From assembly GCF_003151075.1 (NCBI RefSeq), contig NZ_CP029482.1:372001-436000 (forward strand): a stretch of DNA of 64,000 nucleotides, given 5' to 3'. Each line of letters opens with the position of its first letter. Within the stretch, counting starts at the first letter, position 1. Shown here piece after piece: positions 1 through 9,816 of the stretch. The position numbers were made by a program, and so were the translations under genes. The notes beneath the pieces are model-generated. The model worked only from the letters and a program-made list of their open reading frames with translations. It searched no databases and had not been told where the DNA came from. This DNA comes from Pseudomonas sp. 31-12. Its GTDB lineage: Bacteria > Pseudomonadota > Gammaproteobacteria > Pseudomonadales > Pseudomonadaceae.

Positions 1-1513
1 TACCACCCTTCGCATCATCAATCTTGACGCTCAGCGAACCGCCGCCAGCCAATGCATCGTTCGGTGCAACGAAGTTCACGCTGGCGCTGCTCGAACCGAC
101 CGGAATGGTGATGGTCTGGCCGTTCGAGAGGCTCACAACCACTGGCGAACCCGTAACCGGTGCGGTAACGGACGCGGTGTAAACCACGGTGCCGCCTTCG
201 GCCACGCTGCTATTGGCCGTCAAACTGACGGTCGAAGTGTCGACGGTGTCGGTCACATCGGTAACCGCAGCCGCCGGGTCTTTGACCAGGCTTTCGAAGT
301 TGCCGCCAGTAGCATCCTTGATGGTCGCTTCGACTTTGCCTGCGTCTTTGTAGACGTCATCGGCTGGCGCTTTGACAGTCACGGAGCCGGCAGTCGCGCC
401 AGCAGCGATGGTGATCACCGCGCCGTTGCTCAGAGTGACTGTGACCGGCGTGCCGGCTGCGTTGGTCAGGTTCGCGGTGTAGACAATCGAGCCGCCTTCA
501 GCCACGGAATCCGTCGCAGTCAGGCTAATAGTCGTGGTGTCAGCCGAGTCGGTGACCGAGGTGTCCGCCGACTTGCCATCGACATCCAGCTTCTCGTAGT
601 TACCACCCTTCGCATCATCAATCTTGACGCTCAGCGAACCGCCGCCAGCCAATGCATCGTTCGGTGCAACGAAGTTCACGCTGGCGCTGCTCGAACCGAC
701 CGGAATGGTGATGGTCTGGCCGTTCGAGAGGCTCACAACCACTGGCGAACCCGTAACCGGTGCGGTAACGGACGCGGTGTAAACCACGGTGCCGCCTTCG
801 GCCACGCTGCTATTGGCCGTCAAACTGACGGTCGAAGTGTCGACGGTGTCGGTCACATCGGTAACCGCAGCCGCCGGGTCTTTGACCAGGCTTTCGAAGT
901 TGCCGCCAGTAGCATCCTTGATGGTCGCTTCGACTTTGCCTGCGTCTTTGTAGACGTCATCGGCTGGCGCTTTGACAGTCACGGAGCCGGCAGTCGCGCC
1001 AGCAGCGATGGTGATCACCGCGCCGTTGCTCAGAGTGACTGTGACCGGCGTGCCGGCTGCGTTGGTCAGGTTCGCGGTGTAGACAATCGAGCCGCCTTCA
1101 GCCACGGAATCCGTCGCAGTCAGGCTAATAGTCGTGGTGTCAGCCGAGTCGGTGACCGAGGTGTCCGCCGACTTGCCATCGACATCCAGCTTCTCGTAGT
1201 TACCACCCTTCGCATCATCAATCTTGACGCTCAGCGAACCGCCGCCAGCCAATGCATCGTTCGGTGCAACGAAGTTCACGCTGGCGCTGCTCGAACCGAC
1301 CGGAATGGTGATGGTCTGGCCGTTCGAGAGGCTCACAACCACTGGCGAACCCGTAACCGGTGCGGTAACGGACGCGGTGTAAACCACGGTGCCGCCTTCG
1401 GCCACGCTGCTATTGGCCGTCAAACTGACGGTCGAAGTGTCGACGGTGTCGGTCACATCGGTAACCGCAGCCGCCGGGTCTTTGACCAGGCTTTCGAAGT
1501 TGCCGCCAGTAGC
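1..1513 (-). repeat. 600-bp perfect tandem repeat inside lapA
   Basis: Bases 601-1513 are identical to bases 1-913, so a 600-bp unit (two 100-residue domains, one of NDALAGGG type and one of DDVYKDAG type) is present at least two and a half times with no differences. The first mismatch with this period is at 1514 (A to G). The array runs off the left edge, so the copy number is unknown. Older copies of the same pair further in (2400-3600 and 5400-6900) are diverged, which suggests recent duplication or gene conversion at the left end. Confidence 0.95.
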
Positions 1514-4500
1514 GTCCTTGATGGTCGCTTCGACTTTGCCAGCATCTTTGTAGACGTCGTCGGCAGGTGCCTTGACGGTCACGGAGCCGCTGGTGGCGCC
1601 AGCCGCGATGGTGATCACCGCGCCGTTCGACAGGTTTACGGTGACCGGCGTGCTGGCAGCGTTGCTCAGGTTCGCCGTGTAAACAATCGACCCACCTTCA
1701 GCCACCGAATCAGTCGCGCTCAAGCTCAGCGTCGTGGTATCCGCGCTGTCGGTCACTTTGGTGACGACAGCCGAGCGGTCGGTGTCGAGTTTTTCGAAGT
1801 TGCCGCCAGCGCTCTCTGCGATCGCTGCCCGGACCGGCGAGGCGCCGGTGTAGACGTCGTTCGGTACGGTGTACGGCGCCGAACCGCTGGACTCGCCGGC
1901 CTTGATGTTGATCACCAGGCCATTGTTCAGGGTCACGGTCATGGCCGTGTCGGCCGGGTGGCTCAGCGTGGCGGTGTAGGTGATCTGGCCACCTTCGCCG
2001 ACGGTGCTCACATCGGCGCTGAGTTTCAGCGTTGTGGTGTCGATGGTGTCGTTGACGGTGGTGGTGTGCGTGGTTTTGCTGACGTCGAGTTTTTCGAAGT
2101 TGCCGCCGTCGGTGCTGGTGATGCCAACGGTGATCTTGCTGCCGTCCTTGTAAACGTCATCGGCCGGCGCCGGGATGGTGATGAAACCCGACTTGTCGCC
2201 GGCCTTGATCACGACGCTCTCGCCGTTGCTCAGTTTGACCGTCATGTCAGTGCCGGCGGCGTTGCTGAGGTTGACGGTGTAAGTGATGGTGCCGCCCTCG
2301 ACCACGTAGTCGCTGGCGGTCATGGTCACTTTGGTGGTGTCCGTTGTGTCGCTGATGGCGGTCGAGGTAGGGGTCTTGTCGGCGACCAGGTTCTCGTAAT
2401 TGCCGCCCGTGACTTCCTTGATGGCATTGGTCAGCGGTTCGTGGCCGACCAAGGCATCGTTCGGTGCTTTGACGGTGATCGAGGCGTTGCTTTCGCCGAC
2501 CGCAATAGTGATTTTTTCGCCATTGGACAAGGTCACGACGACCGGCGAACCCGTGACCGGCGCGGTGACGGAAGCGGTGTACACCACGTTGCCGCCTTCG
2601 GCCACGGACGAAGTCGCTGTGAGGCTGACTGTCGAGGTGTCGATGGTGTCGGTGACGCTGGTCACGGCTGCTGCCGGGTCTTTGACCAGGTTCTCGAAGT
2701 TACCGCCAGTGGCGTCCTTGATGGTCGCTTCGACTGTACCTGCATCTTTGTAGACGTCATCGGCAGGTGCCTTGACGGTGACGGAGCCGCTGGTGGCGCC
2801 GGCGGCGATGGTGATTACCGCGCCATTGCTCAGGGTGACGGTCACCGGAGTGCCGGCCGCGTTGGTCAGGCTCGCCGTGTAAACAATCGAGCCACCTTCA
2901 GCCACGGAATCCGTCGCTGTCAGGCTAAGAGTGGTGGTGTCAGCCGAATCGGTAATAGAGGTGTCCGCCGATTTGCCATCGACATCCAGCTTCTCGTAAT
3001 TGCCACCCTTCGCGTCGTCGATTTTGACGCTCAAGGAGCCGCCGCCAGCGAGGGCATTGTTCGGCGCAACGAAGTTCACGCTGGCGCTGCTCGAACCGAC
3101 CGGGATGGTGATGCTCTGGCCATTCGAAAGGGTTACGACGACTGGCGAGCCGGTCACCGGAGCGGTAACGGACGCGGTGTAAACCACGGTGCCGCCTTCA
3201 GCCACGGACGAAGTCGCGGTCAGGCTGACGGTCGAGGTATCGAGAGTGTCAGTAACGTCAGTCACTGCCGGAACAGTGCTTGGCACCAGGTTTTCGAAGT
3301 TGCCGCCAGTCGCGTCCTTGATGGTCGCTTCAACTTTCCCGGCGTCTTTGTAGACGTCATCGGCAGGCGCCTTGACGGTCACGGAGCCGGCAGTGGCGCC
3401 CGCTGCGATGGTAATCACGGCACCGTTCGACAGGTTCACGGTGACCGGCGTGCCGGCAGCGTTGGTCAGGGTCGCGGTGTAGACAATCGAACCGCCTTCA
3501 GCCACCGAATCCGAAGCGCTCAGGCTGACGGTTGTGGTGTCTTTGACGTCGGTCACCGAAGTGACCGCCGGGGTTTGATTCGCCACCAGGTTTTCGTAAT
3601 TGCCGCCGGTGGTGCCGTCGATTTTCACGCTCAGTGAACCGCCGCCCGCCAAGGCGTCGTTCGGTGCAACGAAGTTCACGCTGCCCGAACTCGCGCCGAC
3701 CGGGATGGTGATGAACTGGCCGTTGGACAACGCCACCACCACCGGAGAACCGGTTACTGGCGCATTGACCGAAGCGGTGTAAACCACCGTGCCGCCTTCG
3801 ACCGTGCTGGCCGTGGCAGTCAGGGACACGGTGCTGTTGTTGATGGTGTCAGTCACATCCGTGACCGCTGGCGTCTTGTCGGCCACCAGGTTTTCGAAGT
3901 TGCCACCCGTGGTTTTGGTGATGCTGGCGTCGACTTTGCCGGCGTCTTTGTAGACGTCATCCTTGGGGGCGGCGAAGTTCACCGAACCGGTGGTGGCGCC
4001 CTTGGCGATGTTGATCACCGCACCGTTGCTCAACGTCACGGTCATGGCGGTGCCGGCGGCATTGGTCAGGGTCGCGGTGTAGACGATCGAACCGCCCTCG
4101 GCGACCGAGCCGGTGGCGCTCAGGCTCAGGCCGGTAGTGTCGGCGGTATCGGTGACAGTGGTGACCGCCGGCGAAGGGTCGGTGACGACTTTTTCGAAGT
4201 TGCCGCCGCTTTGGCTGGCGATCGTCGCTTGGACTTTGCCGCCGTCGATGTACGGCGTGTTGGCCGGTGCGGCGAAGTTGACCGAACCGCTGCTGGCGCC
4301 GGCGGCGATGTTGATCACTGCGCCGTTGCTCAACTTCACGGTCATCGCCGTGTCTGTCGGGTTACTCAGTGTGGCGGTGTAGGTGATCTGGCCACCTTCG
4401 CTGACGGTGTGACTGGACGACAGGGACAGGGACGTCGTGTCCACCGTGTCTTTGACGGTGGTGCTCACGGCCGTCTTGCTGACGTCGAGTTTTTCGAAGT

Positions 4501-7500
4501 TGCCACCGCTGGCGTCAGTCATCTTGACGGTGAGCTTGCCGGCATCCTTATAGACGTCGTCGCTTGGTGCCGCGATGGTGACCGAACCGCTGGTCTTGCC
4601 GGCCGCGATGGTGATGGTCTCGCCGTTGCTGAGCTTGACGGTCACCGGGGTTTGCGCGGCGTTGCTCAGGGTCGCGGTGTAGGTGATGTTCGAACCTTCG
4701 AGTACAGACTTGTCAGCGCTGAGGGTCAGTTGAGTGGTGTTTGTGGTGTCGGCAACGTTGGTCACGGCCGGATTCGGGCTGGTGACCAGGTTTTCAAAGT
4801 TGCCGCCAGCGGCGTCCTTGATGGTGACTTCGACTTTGCCGGCGTCCTTGTAGACGTCGTCTTTTGGTGCGTCGACGGTCACGGTGCCGGTGGTTTTTCC
4901 GGCCGCAATGGTGATCACGGCGCCGTTGCTCAGGGTCACGGTGACTGGAGTGCCGGCCGGATTGGTCAGGGTCGCGGTGTAGACGATCGAGCCACCCTCG
5001 TTGACGTTGCCAGTGGCGGTCAGCGACAGAGTGGTGGTGTCGACGGTGTCGGTCACGCTGGTGCTGACCGGGGTTTTATCGGCGACCAGGTTTTCGTAGT
5101 TGCCGCCGCTGACGTTGGTGATCGAATTGGTCACCGGCGCGTGGCCGCTCAGCACATCGTTGGAGACCACGGCGTTGACGGTGCCGCTGCTGGCGCCGAC
5201 CGCGATGGTGATGGTCTGACCGTTGGCCAGCGTCACGATTACTGGCGAACCGGTGACAGGTGCGCCGACGGAGGCGGTGTAAACCACGGTGCCGCCTTCA
5301 GCCACAGTGCTTGTGGCGGTCAGCGTGACGGTCGACGTATCGAGGGTGTCGGTGACGCTGGTCACGGCGGCTGCCGGGTCTTTGACCAGGTTCTCGAAGT
5401 TGCCGCCAGTCGCGTCCTTGATGGTTGCTTCGACTTTGCCGGCGTCTTTGTAGACGTCGTCGGCTGGCGCCTTGACGGTCACAGAGCCGCTGGTGGCACC
5501 GGCGGCGATGGTGATTACGGCGCCGTTGCTCAATGTCACGGTGACCGGAGTGCCGGCCGCGTTGGTCAGGTTAGCGGTGTAGACGATGGAGCCGCCTTCA
5601 GCCACGGAATCCGTCGTACTCAGGCTCAGAGTGGTGGTGTCTGCGGAGTCGGTGACCGAGGTGTCAGCCGACTTGCCATCGACGTCCAGCTTCTCGTAGT
5701 TGCCGCCCTTGGCGTCGTCGATCTTGACGCTCAGGGAACCGCCGCCGGCCTGGGCATCGTTCGGCGCGACGAAGTTGACGCTGGCGCTGCTCGAACCGAC
5801 CGGAATGGTGATGGTCTGGCCGTTGGACAAGGCCACCACAACTGGCGAACCGGTCACTGGCGCAGTGACGGACGCGGTGTACACCACGGTGCCGCCTTCA
5901 GCCACGGACGAAGTCGCGGTCAGGCTGACCGTCGACGTGTCGACGGTGTCGGTCACGTCAGTTACAGCCGCTGCCGGGTCTTTGACCAGGTTCTCGAAGT
6001 TGCCGCCTGTAGCGTCCTTGATGGTCGCTTCTACTTTGCCGGCGTCTTTGTAGACGTCATCGGCAGGCGCCTTGACGGTCACGGAGCCGCTGGTGGCACC
6101 GGCGGCGATGGTGATTGCGGCGCCGTTGCTCAATGTCACGGTGACCGGAGTGCCGGCCGCGTTGGTCAGGTTAGCGGTGTAGACGATGGAGCCGCCTTCA
6201 GCCACGGAATCCGTCGCGGCCAGGCTCAGAGTGGTGGTGTCTGCAGAATCAGTGACCGAGGTATCCGCCGACTTGCCGTCAACATCCAGCTTCTCGTAGT
6301 TACCGCCCTTCGCATCATCAATCTTGACGCTCAGCGAGCCGCCGCCGGCCTGGGCATCGTTCGGTGCGACGAAGTTCACGCTGGCGCTGCTGGCGCCAAC
6401 AGGAATGGTGATGGTCTGGCCATTCGAGAGGCTCACAACCACTGGCGAACCGGTGACCGGAGCAGTCACGGACGCGGTGTACACCACGGTCCCACCTTCA
6501 GCCACGGACGAAGTAGCGGTCAGGCTGACCGTCGACGTGTCGACGGTGTCGGTCACGTCAGTCACAGCCGCTGCCGGGTCTTTGACCAGGTTTTCGAAAT
6601 TGCCGCCAGTCGCATCCTTGATGGTCGCTTCTACTTTGCCGGCGTCTTTGTAGACGTCATCGGCTGGTGCCTTGACGGTCACGGAGCCGCTGGTGGCGCC
6701 GGCTGCAATGGTGATCACCGCGCCGTTCGACAGGTTTACGATGACTGGTGTGCCGGCCGCGTTGGTCAAGTTCGCGGTGTAGACGATCGAACCGCCTTCG
6801 GCGACCGAATCGGTTGCTGTCAGGCTAAGCGTGGTGGTGTCTGCAGAATCAGTGACCGAGGTGTCCGCCGACTTGCCGTCAACATCCAGCTTCTCGTAGT
6901 TACCGCCCTTCGCATCATCAATCTTGACGCTCAGGGAGCCGCCGCCCGCGAGGGCATCGTTTGGTGCAACAAAATTCACGCTACCCGAACTTGCGCCAAC
7001 CGGGATGGTGATGGTCTGGCCGTTGGACAAGCTCACGACAACTGGCGAGCCGGTCACGGGCGCAGTCACGGACGCGGTGTAAACCACGGTGCCGCCTTCA
7101 GCCACAGTGGACGTCGCGGTCAGGCTGACGGTCGAGGTATTGAGGGTATCGGTAATGTCAGTGACTGCCGGAACAGTGCTCGGCACCAGGTTCTCGAAGT
7201 TACCGCCCGTTGCGTCCTTGATGGTCGCTTCGACTTTACCGGCGTCTTTATAGACGTCATCGGCCGGAGCCGGGACGCTCACGCTGCCAGTGGTCGCGCC
7301 CGCCGCGATGGTGATCACCGCGCCGTTCGAAAGGGTGACGGTGACCGGCGTGCCAGCCGCATTGGTCAGGGTCGCGGTGTACAGAATCTGACCCCCCTCG
7401 GCCACTTCGGTGGACGCTGACAGGCTCAGGCCGGTGTCGTCCTTTGAGTCGGTAATGGTGGTCAGCGCCGGCTCAGTGCTCGGGGTCAGTTGCTCGAAAT

Positions 7501-9457
7501 TTCCGCCGGTGGTCCCGGTGATGGTGGTGCTGACGGTGCTGCCGTTGTTGTAGACGTCATTCGCCGCGGTATCGACCGTCACGCTGCCAGTGGTCTTGCC
7601 CGCTTCGATGGTGATGACCGAGCCATTGCTCAAGGTCACGGTCATCGGCGTGCCGGCCGGGTTGGTCAGTGTCGCGGTGTAGGTGATCTGGCCGCCTTCG
7701 ACGACAGTGCCGGTGGCGCTGAGGCTCAGGCCGGTGTTGTCGACCGAGTCGGTAATGGTGGTGACCGCGGGCGTGGTGCTCGGGGTCAGTTGCTCGAAAT
7801 TGCCGCCGGTGGTCCCGGTGATGGTGGTGCTGACGGTGCTGCCGTTGTTGTAGACGTCATTTGCCGCCGTCTCGACGGTCACGCTGCCGGTGGTCTTGCC
7901 CGCTTCGATGGTGATGACCGAGCCATTGCTCAAGGTCACGGTCATCGGCGTGCCGGCCGGGTTGGTCAGCGTGGCGGTGTAGGTGATCTGGCCGCCTTCG
8001 ACGACAGTGCCGGTGGCGCTGAGGCTCAGGCCGGTGTTGTCGACCGAGTCGGTAATGGTGGTGACCGCAGGCGTGGTGCTCGGGACCAGGTTCTCGAAGT
8101 TGCCGCCGGTGGCACCAGTGATCGTTGTGCTGACGGTGCTGCCGTTCTGATAAACGTCGTTGGCCGCGGTGTCGACGTTCACGAAGCCGGTGGTTTGGCC
8201 GGCTCCGATGGTGATGGTCGAGCCGTTGGACAGGGTGACAGTGACCGGCGTTTGAGCCGGATTGGTCAGGGTGGCGGTGTAAGTGATCTGACCGCCTTCG
8301 GTGACCGTCGAGCCCGCCGTCAGTGTGAGGGTGGTGGTGTCCGGCGAGTCGGAAATGGTGGTCACGGCTGGGGCCGGGTTTGGCACCAGGTTCTCAAAAT
8401 TGCCGCCGGTGGCGCCGGTAATGGTGGTGGTGACCGTGCTGCCGTTGTTATAGACGTCGTTGGTCGGTGTCGACACGTCAACAGTGCCGGTGGTTTTGCC
8501 AGCCTCGATGGTGATGGTCGAACCGTTGGACAGGGTGACGGTGACCGGTGTCTGCGCCGGGTTGGTCAATGTTGCGGTGTAAGTAATCTGGCCGCCTTCG
8601 GTGACGTTGGCGCCGGCGGTCAGGGTGACGGTGGTGGTGTCGACGGTGTCGGTGATCTGGGTCACGGCCGGGGTCGTCGGCGGGGTGACGGTGATGCCGT
8701 TGCCACCCGTGGTGCCGGTGACGGTCACGTTGATCTGGGTCGAGTCGTTATAAACGGTGTCGTTTGGCGCGAGCGGGACGTTGACGGTGCCGGTCAACTG
8801 GCCGGCCTGGATCACGATCACCGAGCCGTTGGACAAGGTGATGGTCAGGTCGGTCAGCGGTGCCTGGGTCAGGGTCGCCGTGTAAACGAGTACGCCGCCT
8901 GCTTCGGTAATCGTCGGCGTAGCGCTGAGGCTCAGGTTCGATTCGCGCTGCACATTGGCACTGGTGTCAGCCGTCTGGCCGCCAGTGGTGAGTTGTGCAG
9001 CCTGTGCCGCAGAACTGAGGCCCGCGGTTGGGAAACCAATGGTCGGATCGACCCGGCCAGCGGTGGCATCCAGCATCACGAAGCTGTGACCGCCACCCGC
9101 CGCACCGCCCGTGCCCGCAGCAGTCGGGCCGGCGGCGGTGGCTTCGAGTTCAGTGGTCGGGTCGGCACCGGCAACGATGGCTTGTTGCAGTTCTTCAACC
9201 GATGGCGCGGCTTGTGCAGTGGCTTCTGACAGGTCAGTGCTGGAATCCGGGTCGCTGGCGCTCCATTGCGTGTCGCGGCCCAGGTCGAGAGTCCGGCCGT
9301 CAGCCAGTTCCAGCGTAACGGCGCCCGCCGCGCCCGTGTCTACCTGATCGCCGACAAACAACCGGTCGCCTTCAACGAGTACTCGGCGAATGCCCTCTGG
9401 GGACACCGCGAAAACCTGACCGACAATGCTTTTGACGATGGCCACAACACTGCTCAT
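1..9457 (-). CDS. lapA: LapA-type giant biofilm adhesin, N-terminal 3152 codons (partial)
   Basis: Cell-surface adhesin exported by the LapEBC type I system and anchored through its N-terminus. The ATG is at 9457 behind GGAGAG and the frame stays open to the left edge, so the C-terminus (normally VWA, RTX and secretion signal) is outside the window. Residues 1 to about 110 form a retention module beginning MSSVVAIVKSIVGQVF. A TAAG di-alanine motif sits at residues 107-110 (9128-9139), the position at which LapG is known to cut P. fluorescens LapA, and a second TAAG follows at 112-115. From about residue 165 there are 30 Ig-like repeats rich in T, V, D and G, with recurring TVTLSNG, TITIxxG, DDVYKDAG and TGGNFE signatures. 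Reading from the left edge, 29 repeats are exactly 300 bp, and the N-terminal-most has one extra codon. Long plus-strand frames over this region are antisense artefacts. Confidence 0.93.
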   Translation of the reverse strand, partial: MSSVVAIVKSIVGQVFAVSPEGIRRVLVEGDRLFVGDQVDTGAAGAVTLELADGRTLDLGRDTQWSASDPDSSTDLSEATAQAAPSVEELQQAIVAGADPTTELEATAAGPTAAGTGGAAGGGHSFVMLDATAGRVDPTIGFPTAGLSSAAQAAQLTTGGQTADTSANVQRESNLSLSATPTITEAGGVLVYTATLTQAPLTDLTITLSNGSVIVIQAGQLTGTVNVPLAPNDTVYNDSTQINVTVTGTTGGNGITVTPPTTPAVTQITDTVDTTTVTLTAGANVTEGGQITYTATLTNPAQTPVTVTLSNGSTITIEAGKTTGTVDVSTPTNDVYNNGSTVTTTITGATGGNFENLVPNPAPAVTTISDSPDTTTLTLTAGSTVTEGGQITYTATLTNPAQTPVTVTLSNGSTITIGAGQTTGFVNVDTAANDVYQNGSTVSTTITGATGGNFENLVPSTTPAVTTITDSVDNTGLSLSATGTVVEGGQITYTATLTNPAGTPMTVTLSNGSVITIEAGKTTGSVTVETAANDVYNNGSTVSTTITGTTGGNFEQLTPSTTPAVTTITDSVDNTGLSLSATGTVVEGGQITYTATLTNPAGTPMTVTLSNGSVITIEAGKTTGSVTVDTAANDVYNNGSTVSTTITGTTGGNFEQLTPSTEPALTTITDSKDDTGLSLSASTEVAEGGQILYTATLTNAAGTPVTVTLSNGAVITIAAGATTGSVSVPAPADDVYKDAGKVEATIKDATGGNFENLVPSTVPAVTDITDTLNTSTVSLTATSTVAEGGTVVYTASVTAPVTGSPVVVSLSNGQTITIPVGASSGSVNFVAPNDALAGGGSLSVKIDDAKGGNYEKLDVDGKSADTSVTDSADTTTLSLTATDSVAEGGSIVYTANLTNAAGTPVIVNLSNGAVITIAAGATSGSVTVKAPADDVYKDAGKVEATIKDATGGNFENLVKDPAAAVTDVTDTVDTSTVSLTATSSVAEGGTVVYTASVTAPVTGSPVVVSLSNGQTITIPVGASSASVNFVAPNDAQAGGGSLSVKIDDAKGGNYEKLDVDGKSADTSVTDSADTTTLSLAATDSVAEGGSIVYTANLTNAAGTPVTVTLSNGAAITIAAGATSGSVTVKAPADDVYKDAGKVEATIKDATGGNFENLVKDPAAAVTDVTDTVDTSTVSLTATSSVAEGGTVVYTASVTAPVTGSPVVVALSNGQTITIPVGSSSASVNFVAPNDAQAGGGSLSVKIDDAKGGNYEKLDVDGKSADTSVTDSADTTTLSLSTTDSVAEGGSIVYTANLTNAAGTPVTVTLSNGAVITIAAGATSGSVTVKAPADDVYKDAGKVEATIKDATGGNFENLVKDPAAAVTSVTDTLDTSTVTLTATSTVAEGGTVVYTASVGAPVTGSPVIVTLANGQTITIAVGASSGTVNAVVSNDVLSGHAPVTNSITNVSGGNYENLVADKTPVSTSVTDTVDTTTLSLTATGNVNEGGSIVYTATLTNPAGTPVTVTLSNGAVITIAAGKTTGTVTVDAPKDDVYKDAGKVEVTIKDAAGGNFENLVTSPNPAVTNVADTTNTTQLTLSADKSVLEGSNITYTATLSNAAQTPVTVKLSNGETITIAAGKTSGSVTIAAPSDDVYKDAGKLTVKMTDASGGNFEKLDVSKTAVSTTVKDTVDTTSLSLSSSHTVSEGGQITYTATLSNPTDTAMTVKLSNGAVINIAAGASSGSVNFAAPANTPYIDGGKVQATIASQSGGNFEKVVTDPSPAVTTVTDTADTTGLSLSATGSVAEGGSIVYTATLTNAAGTAMTVTLSNGAVINIAKGATTGSVNFAAPKDDVYKDAGKVDASITKTTGGNFENLVADKTPAVTDVTDTINNSTVSLTATASTVEGGTVVYTASVNAPVTGSPVVVALSNGQFITIPVGASSGSVNFVAPNDALAGGGSLSVKIDGTTGGNYENLVANQTPAVTSVTDVKDTTTVSLSASDSVAEGGSIVYTATLTNAAGTPVTVNLSNGAVITIAAGATAGSVTVKAPADDVYKDAGKVEATIKDATGGNFENLVPSTVPAVTDVTDTLDTSTVSLTATSSVAEGGTVVYTASVTAPVTGSPVVVTLSNGQSITIPVGSSSASVNFVAPNNALAGGGSLSVKIDDAKGGNYEKLDVDGKSADTSITDSADTTTLSLTATDSVAEGGSIVYTASLTNAAGTPVTVTLSNGAVITIAAGATSGSVTVKAPADDVYKDAGTVEATIKDATGGNFENLVKDPAAAVTSVTDTIDTSTVSLTATSSVAEGGNVVYTASVTAPVTGSPVVVTLSNGEKITIAVGESNASITVKAPNDALVGHEPLTNAIKEVTGGNYENLVADKTPTSTAISDTTDTTKVTMTASDYVVEGGTITYTVNLSNAAGTDMTVKLSNGESVVIKAGDKSGFITIPAPADDVYKDGSKITVGITSTDGGNFEKLDVSKTTHTTTVNDTIDTTTLKLSADVSTVGEGGQITYTATLSHPADTAMTVTLNNGLVINIKAGESSGSAPYTVPNDVYTGASPVRAAIAESAGGNFEKLDTDRSAVVTKVTDSADTTTLSLSATDSVAEGGSIVYTANLSNAASTPVTVNLSNGAVITIAAGATSGSVTVKAPADDVYKDAGKVEATIKDATGGNFESLVKDPAAAVTDVTDTVDTSTVSLTANSSVAEGGTVVYTASVTAPVTGSPVVVSLSNGQTITIPVGSSSASVNFVAPNDALAGGGSLSVKIDDAKGGNYEKLDVDGKSADTSVTDSADTTTISLTATDSVAEGGSIVYTANLTNAAGTPVTVTLSNGAVITIAAGATAGSVTVKAPADDVYKDAGKVEATIKDATGGNFESLVKDPAAAVTDVTDTVDTSTVSLTANSSVAEGGTVVYTASVTAPVTGSPVVVSLSNGQTITIPVGSSSASVNFVAPNDALAGGGSLSVKIDDAKGGNYEKLDVDGKSADTSVTDSADTTTISLTATDSVAEGGSIVYTANLTNAAGTPVTVTLSNGAVITIAAGATAGSVTVKAPADDVYKDAGKVEATIKDATGGNFESLVKDPAAAVTDVTDTVDTSTVSLTANSSVAEGGTVVYTASVTAPVTGSPVVVSLSNGQTITIPVGSSSASVNFVAPNDALAGGGSLSVKIDDAKGG
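1514..9000 (-). repeat. Diverged 300-bp (100-residue) repeat array of lapA
   Basis: A T(A/G)CC(A/G)CC signature (antisense of the GGN(F/Y) turn) recurs at 1801, 2101, 2401 and so on to 8701 in exact 300-bp phase, with no insertion or deletion until the last unit. The unit at 8701-9000 is 3 bp longer. Units differ by scattered substitutions. Two main subtypes alternate between about 2400 and 7200, and a third type (GSTVSTTITG) fills 7500-8700. Confidence 0.9.
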
Positions 9458-9573
9458 TGAAGACTCTCCGGGTGTCACGTTCAGTTGACTTCCATGAACC
9501 TGATGGCGTTTTCGCCAAATCAGTCTGGACGTACTTTCAAGATATAATCGGCACAACTTTGACGCGGTTAATC

Positions 9574-9587
9574 GTCAACAAATTGGC
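9574..9587. promoter_or_regulatory. FleQ-box-like sequence 1 in the lapA-lapE promoter region
   Basis: GTCAACAAATTGGC matches the FleQ consensus GTCANTAAATTGAC, as I recall it, at all but two positions. It lies about 117 bp upstream of the lapA start. FleQ is known to control lapA-type adhesins in response to c-di-GMP. The site itself is an inference from sequence. Confidence 0.45.
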
Positions 9588-9612
9588 TATATTTTTTCGC
9601 TATAAACTATAT

Positions 9613-9626
9613 GCCAAACTATTGAC
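9613..9626. promoter_or_regulatory. FleQ-box-like sequence 2 in the lapA-lapE promoter region
   Basis: Read on the minus strand this is GTCAATAGTTTGGC, which differs from GTCANTAAATTGAC at three positions. It lies 39 bp from the first box, centre to centre. The surrounding 9540-9650 is AT-rich against a GC-rich background, as expected of a promoter. Confidence 0.35.
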
Positions 9627-9816
9627 CTTAGTGCTGTCATCCTAAACACTCGCCTCCGTAATGTCACATTGATATTTAGGTAACTACCCGCCCCACAGAG
9701 TGTGACTTCGCTACAAATTCAAACTTTCCGACACACGGTCATTCCGATGGTCATCATCCGATGCAGCGGCACGTCCTGCAGTGATTCAAGACAAGTAATT
9801 CCGGGAAATTCCAATC

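Larger units (their letters stand above)
9458..9816. other. Divergent intergenic region lapA / lapE
   Basis: This 359-bp AT-rich stretch has no credible gene and must hold the promoters of lapA (leftward) and lapEBC (rightward). Besides the two FleQ-like boxes it has TATAAT at 9543-9548 on the plus strand. I cannot assign transcription starts. Confidence 0.7.

Noticed and set aside
1958-9229. Long open frames on the plus strand (559, 1069 and 579 codons) over the adhesin region
   Set aside because: They are antisense to the LapA repeats, are built from the same 300-bp periodicity, have biased nonsense compositions and lack ribosome sites. The minus frame has a retention module and a LapG site.
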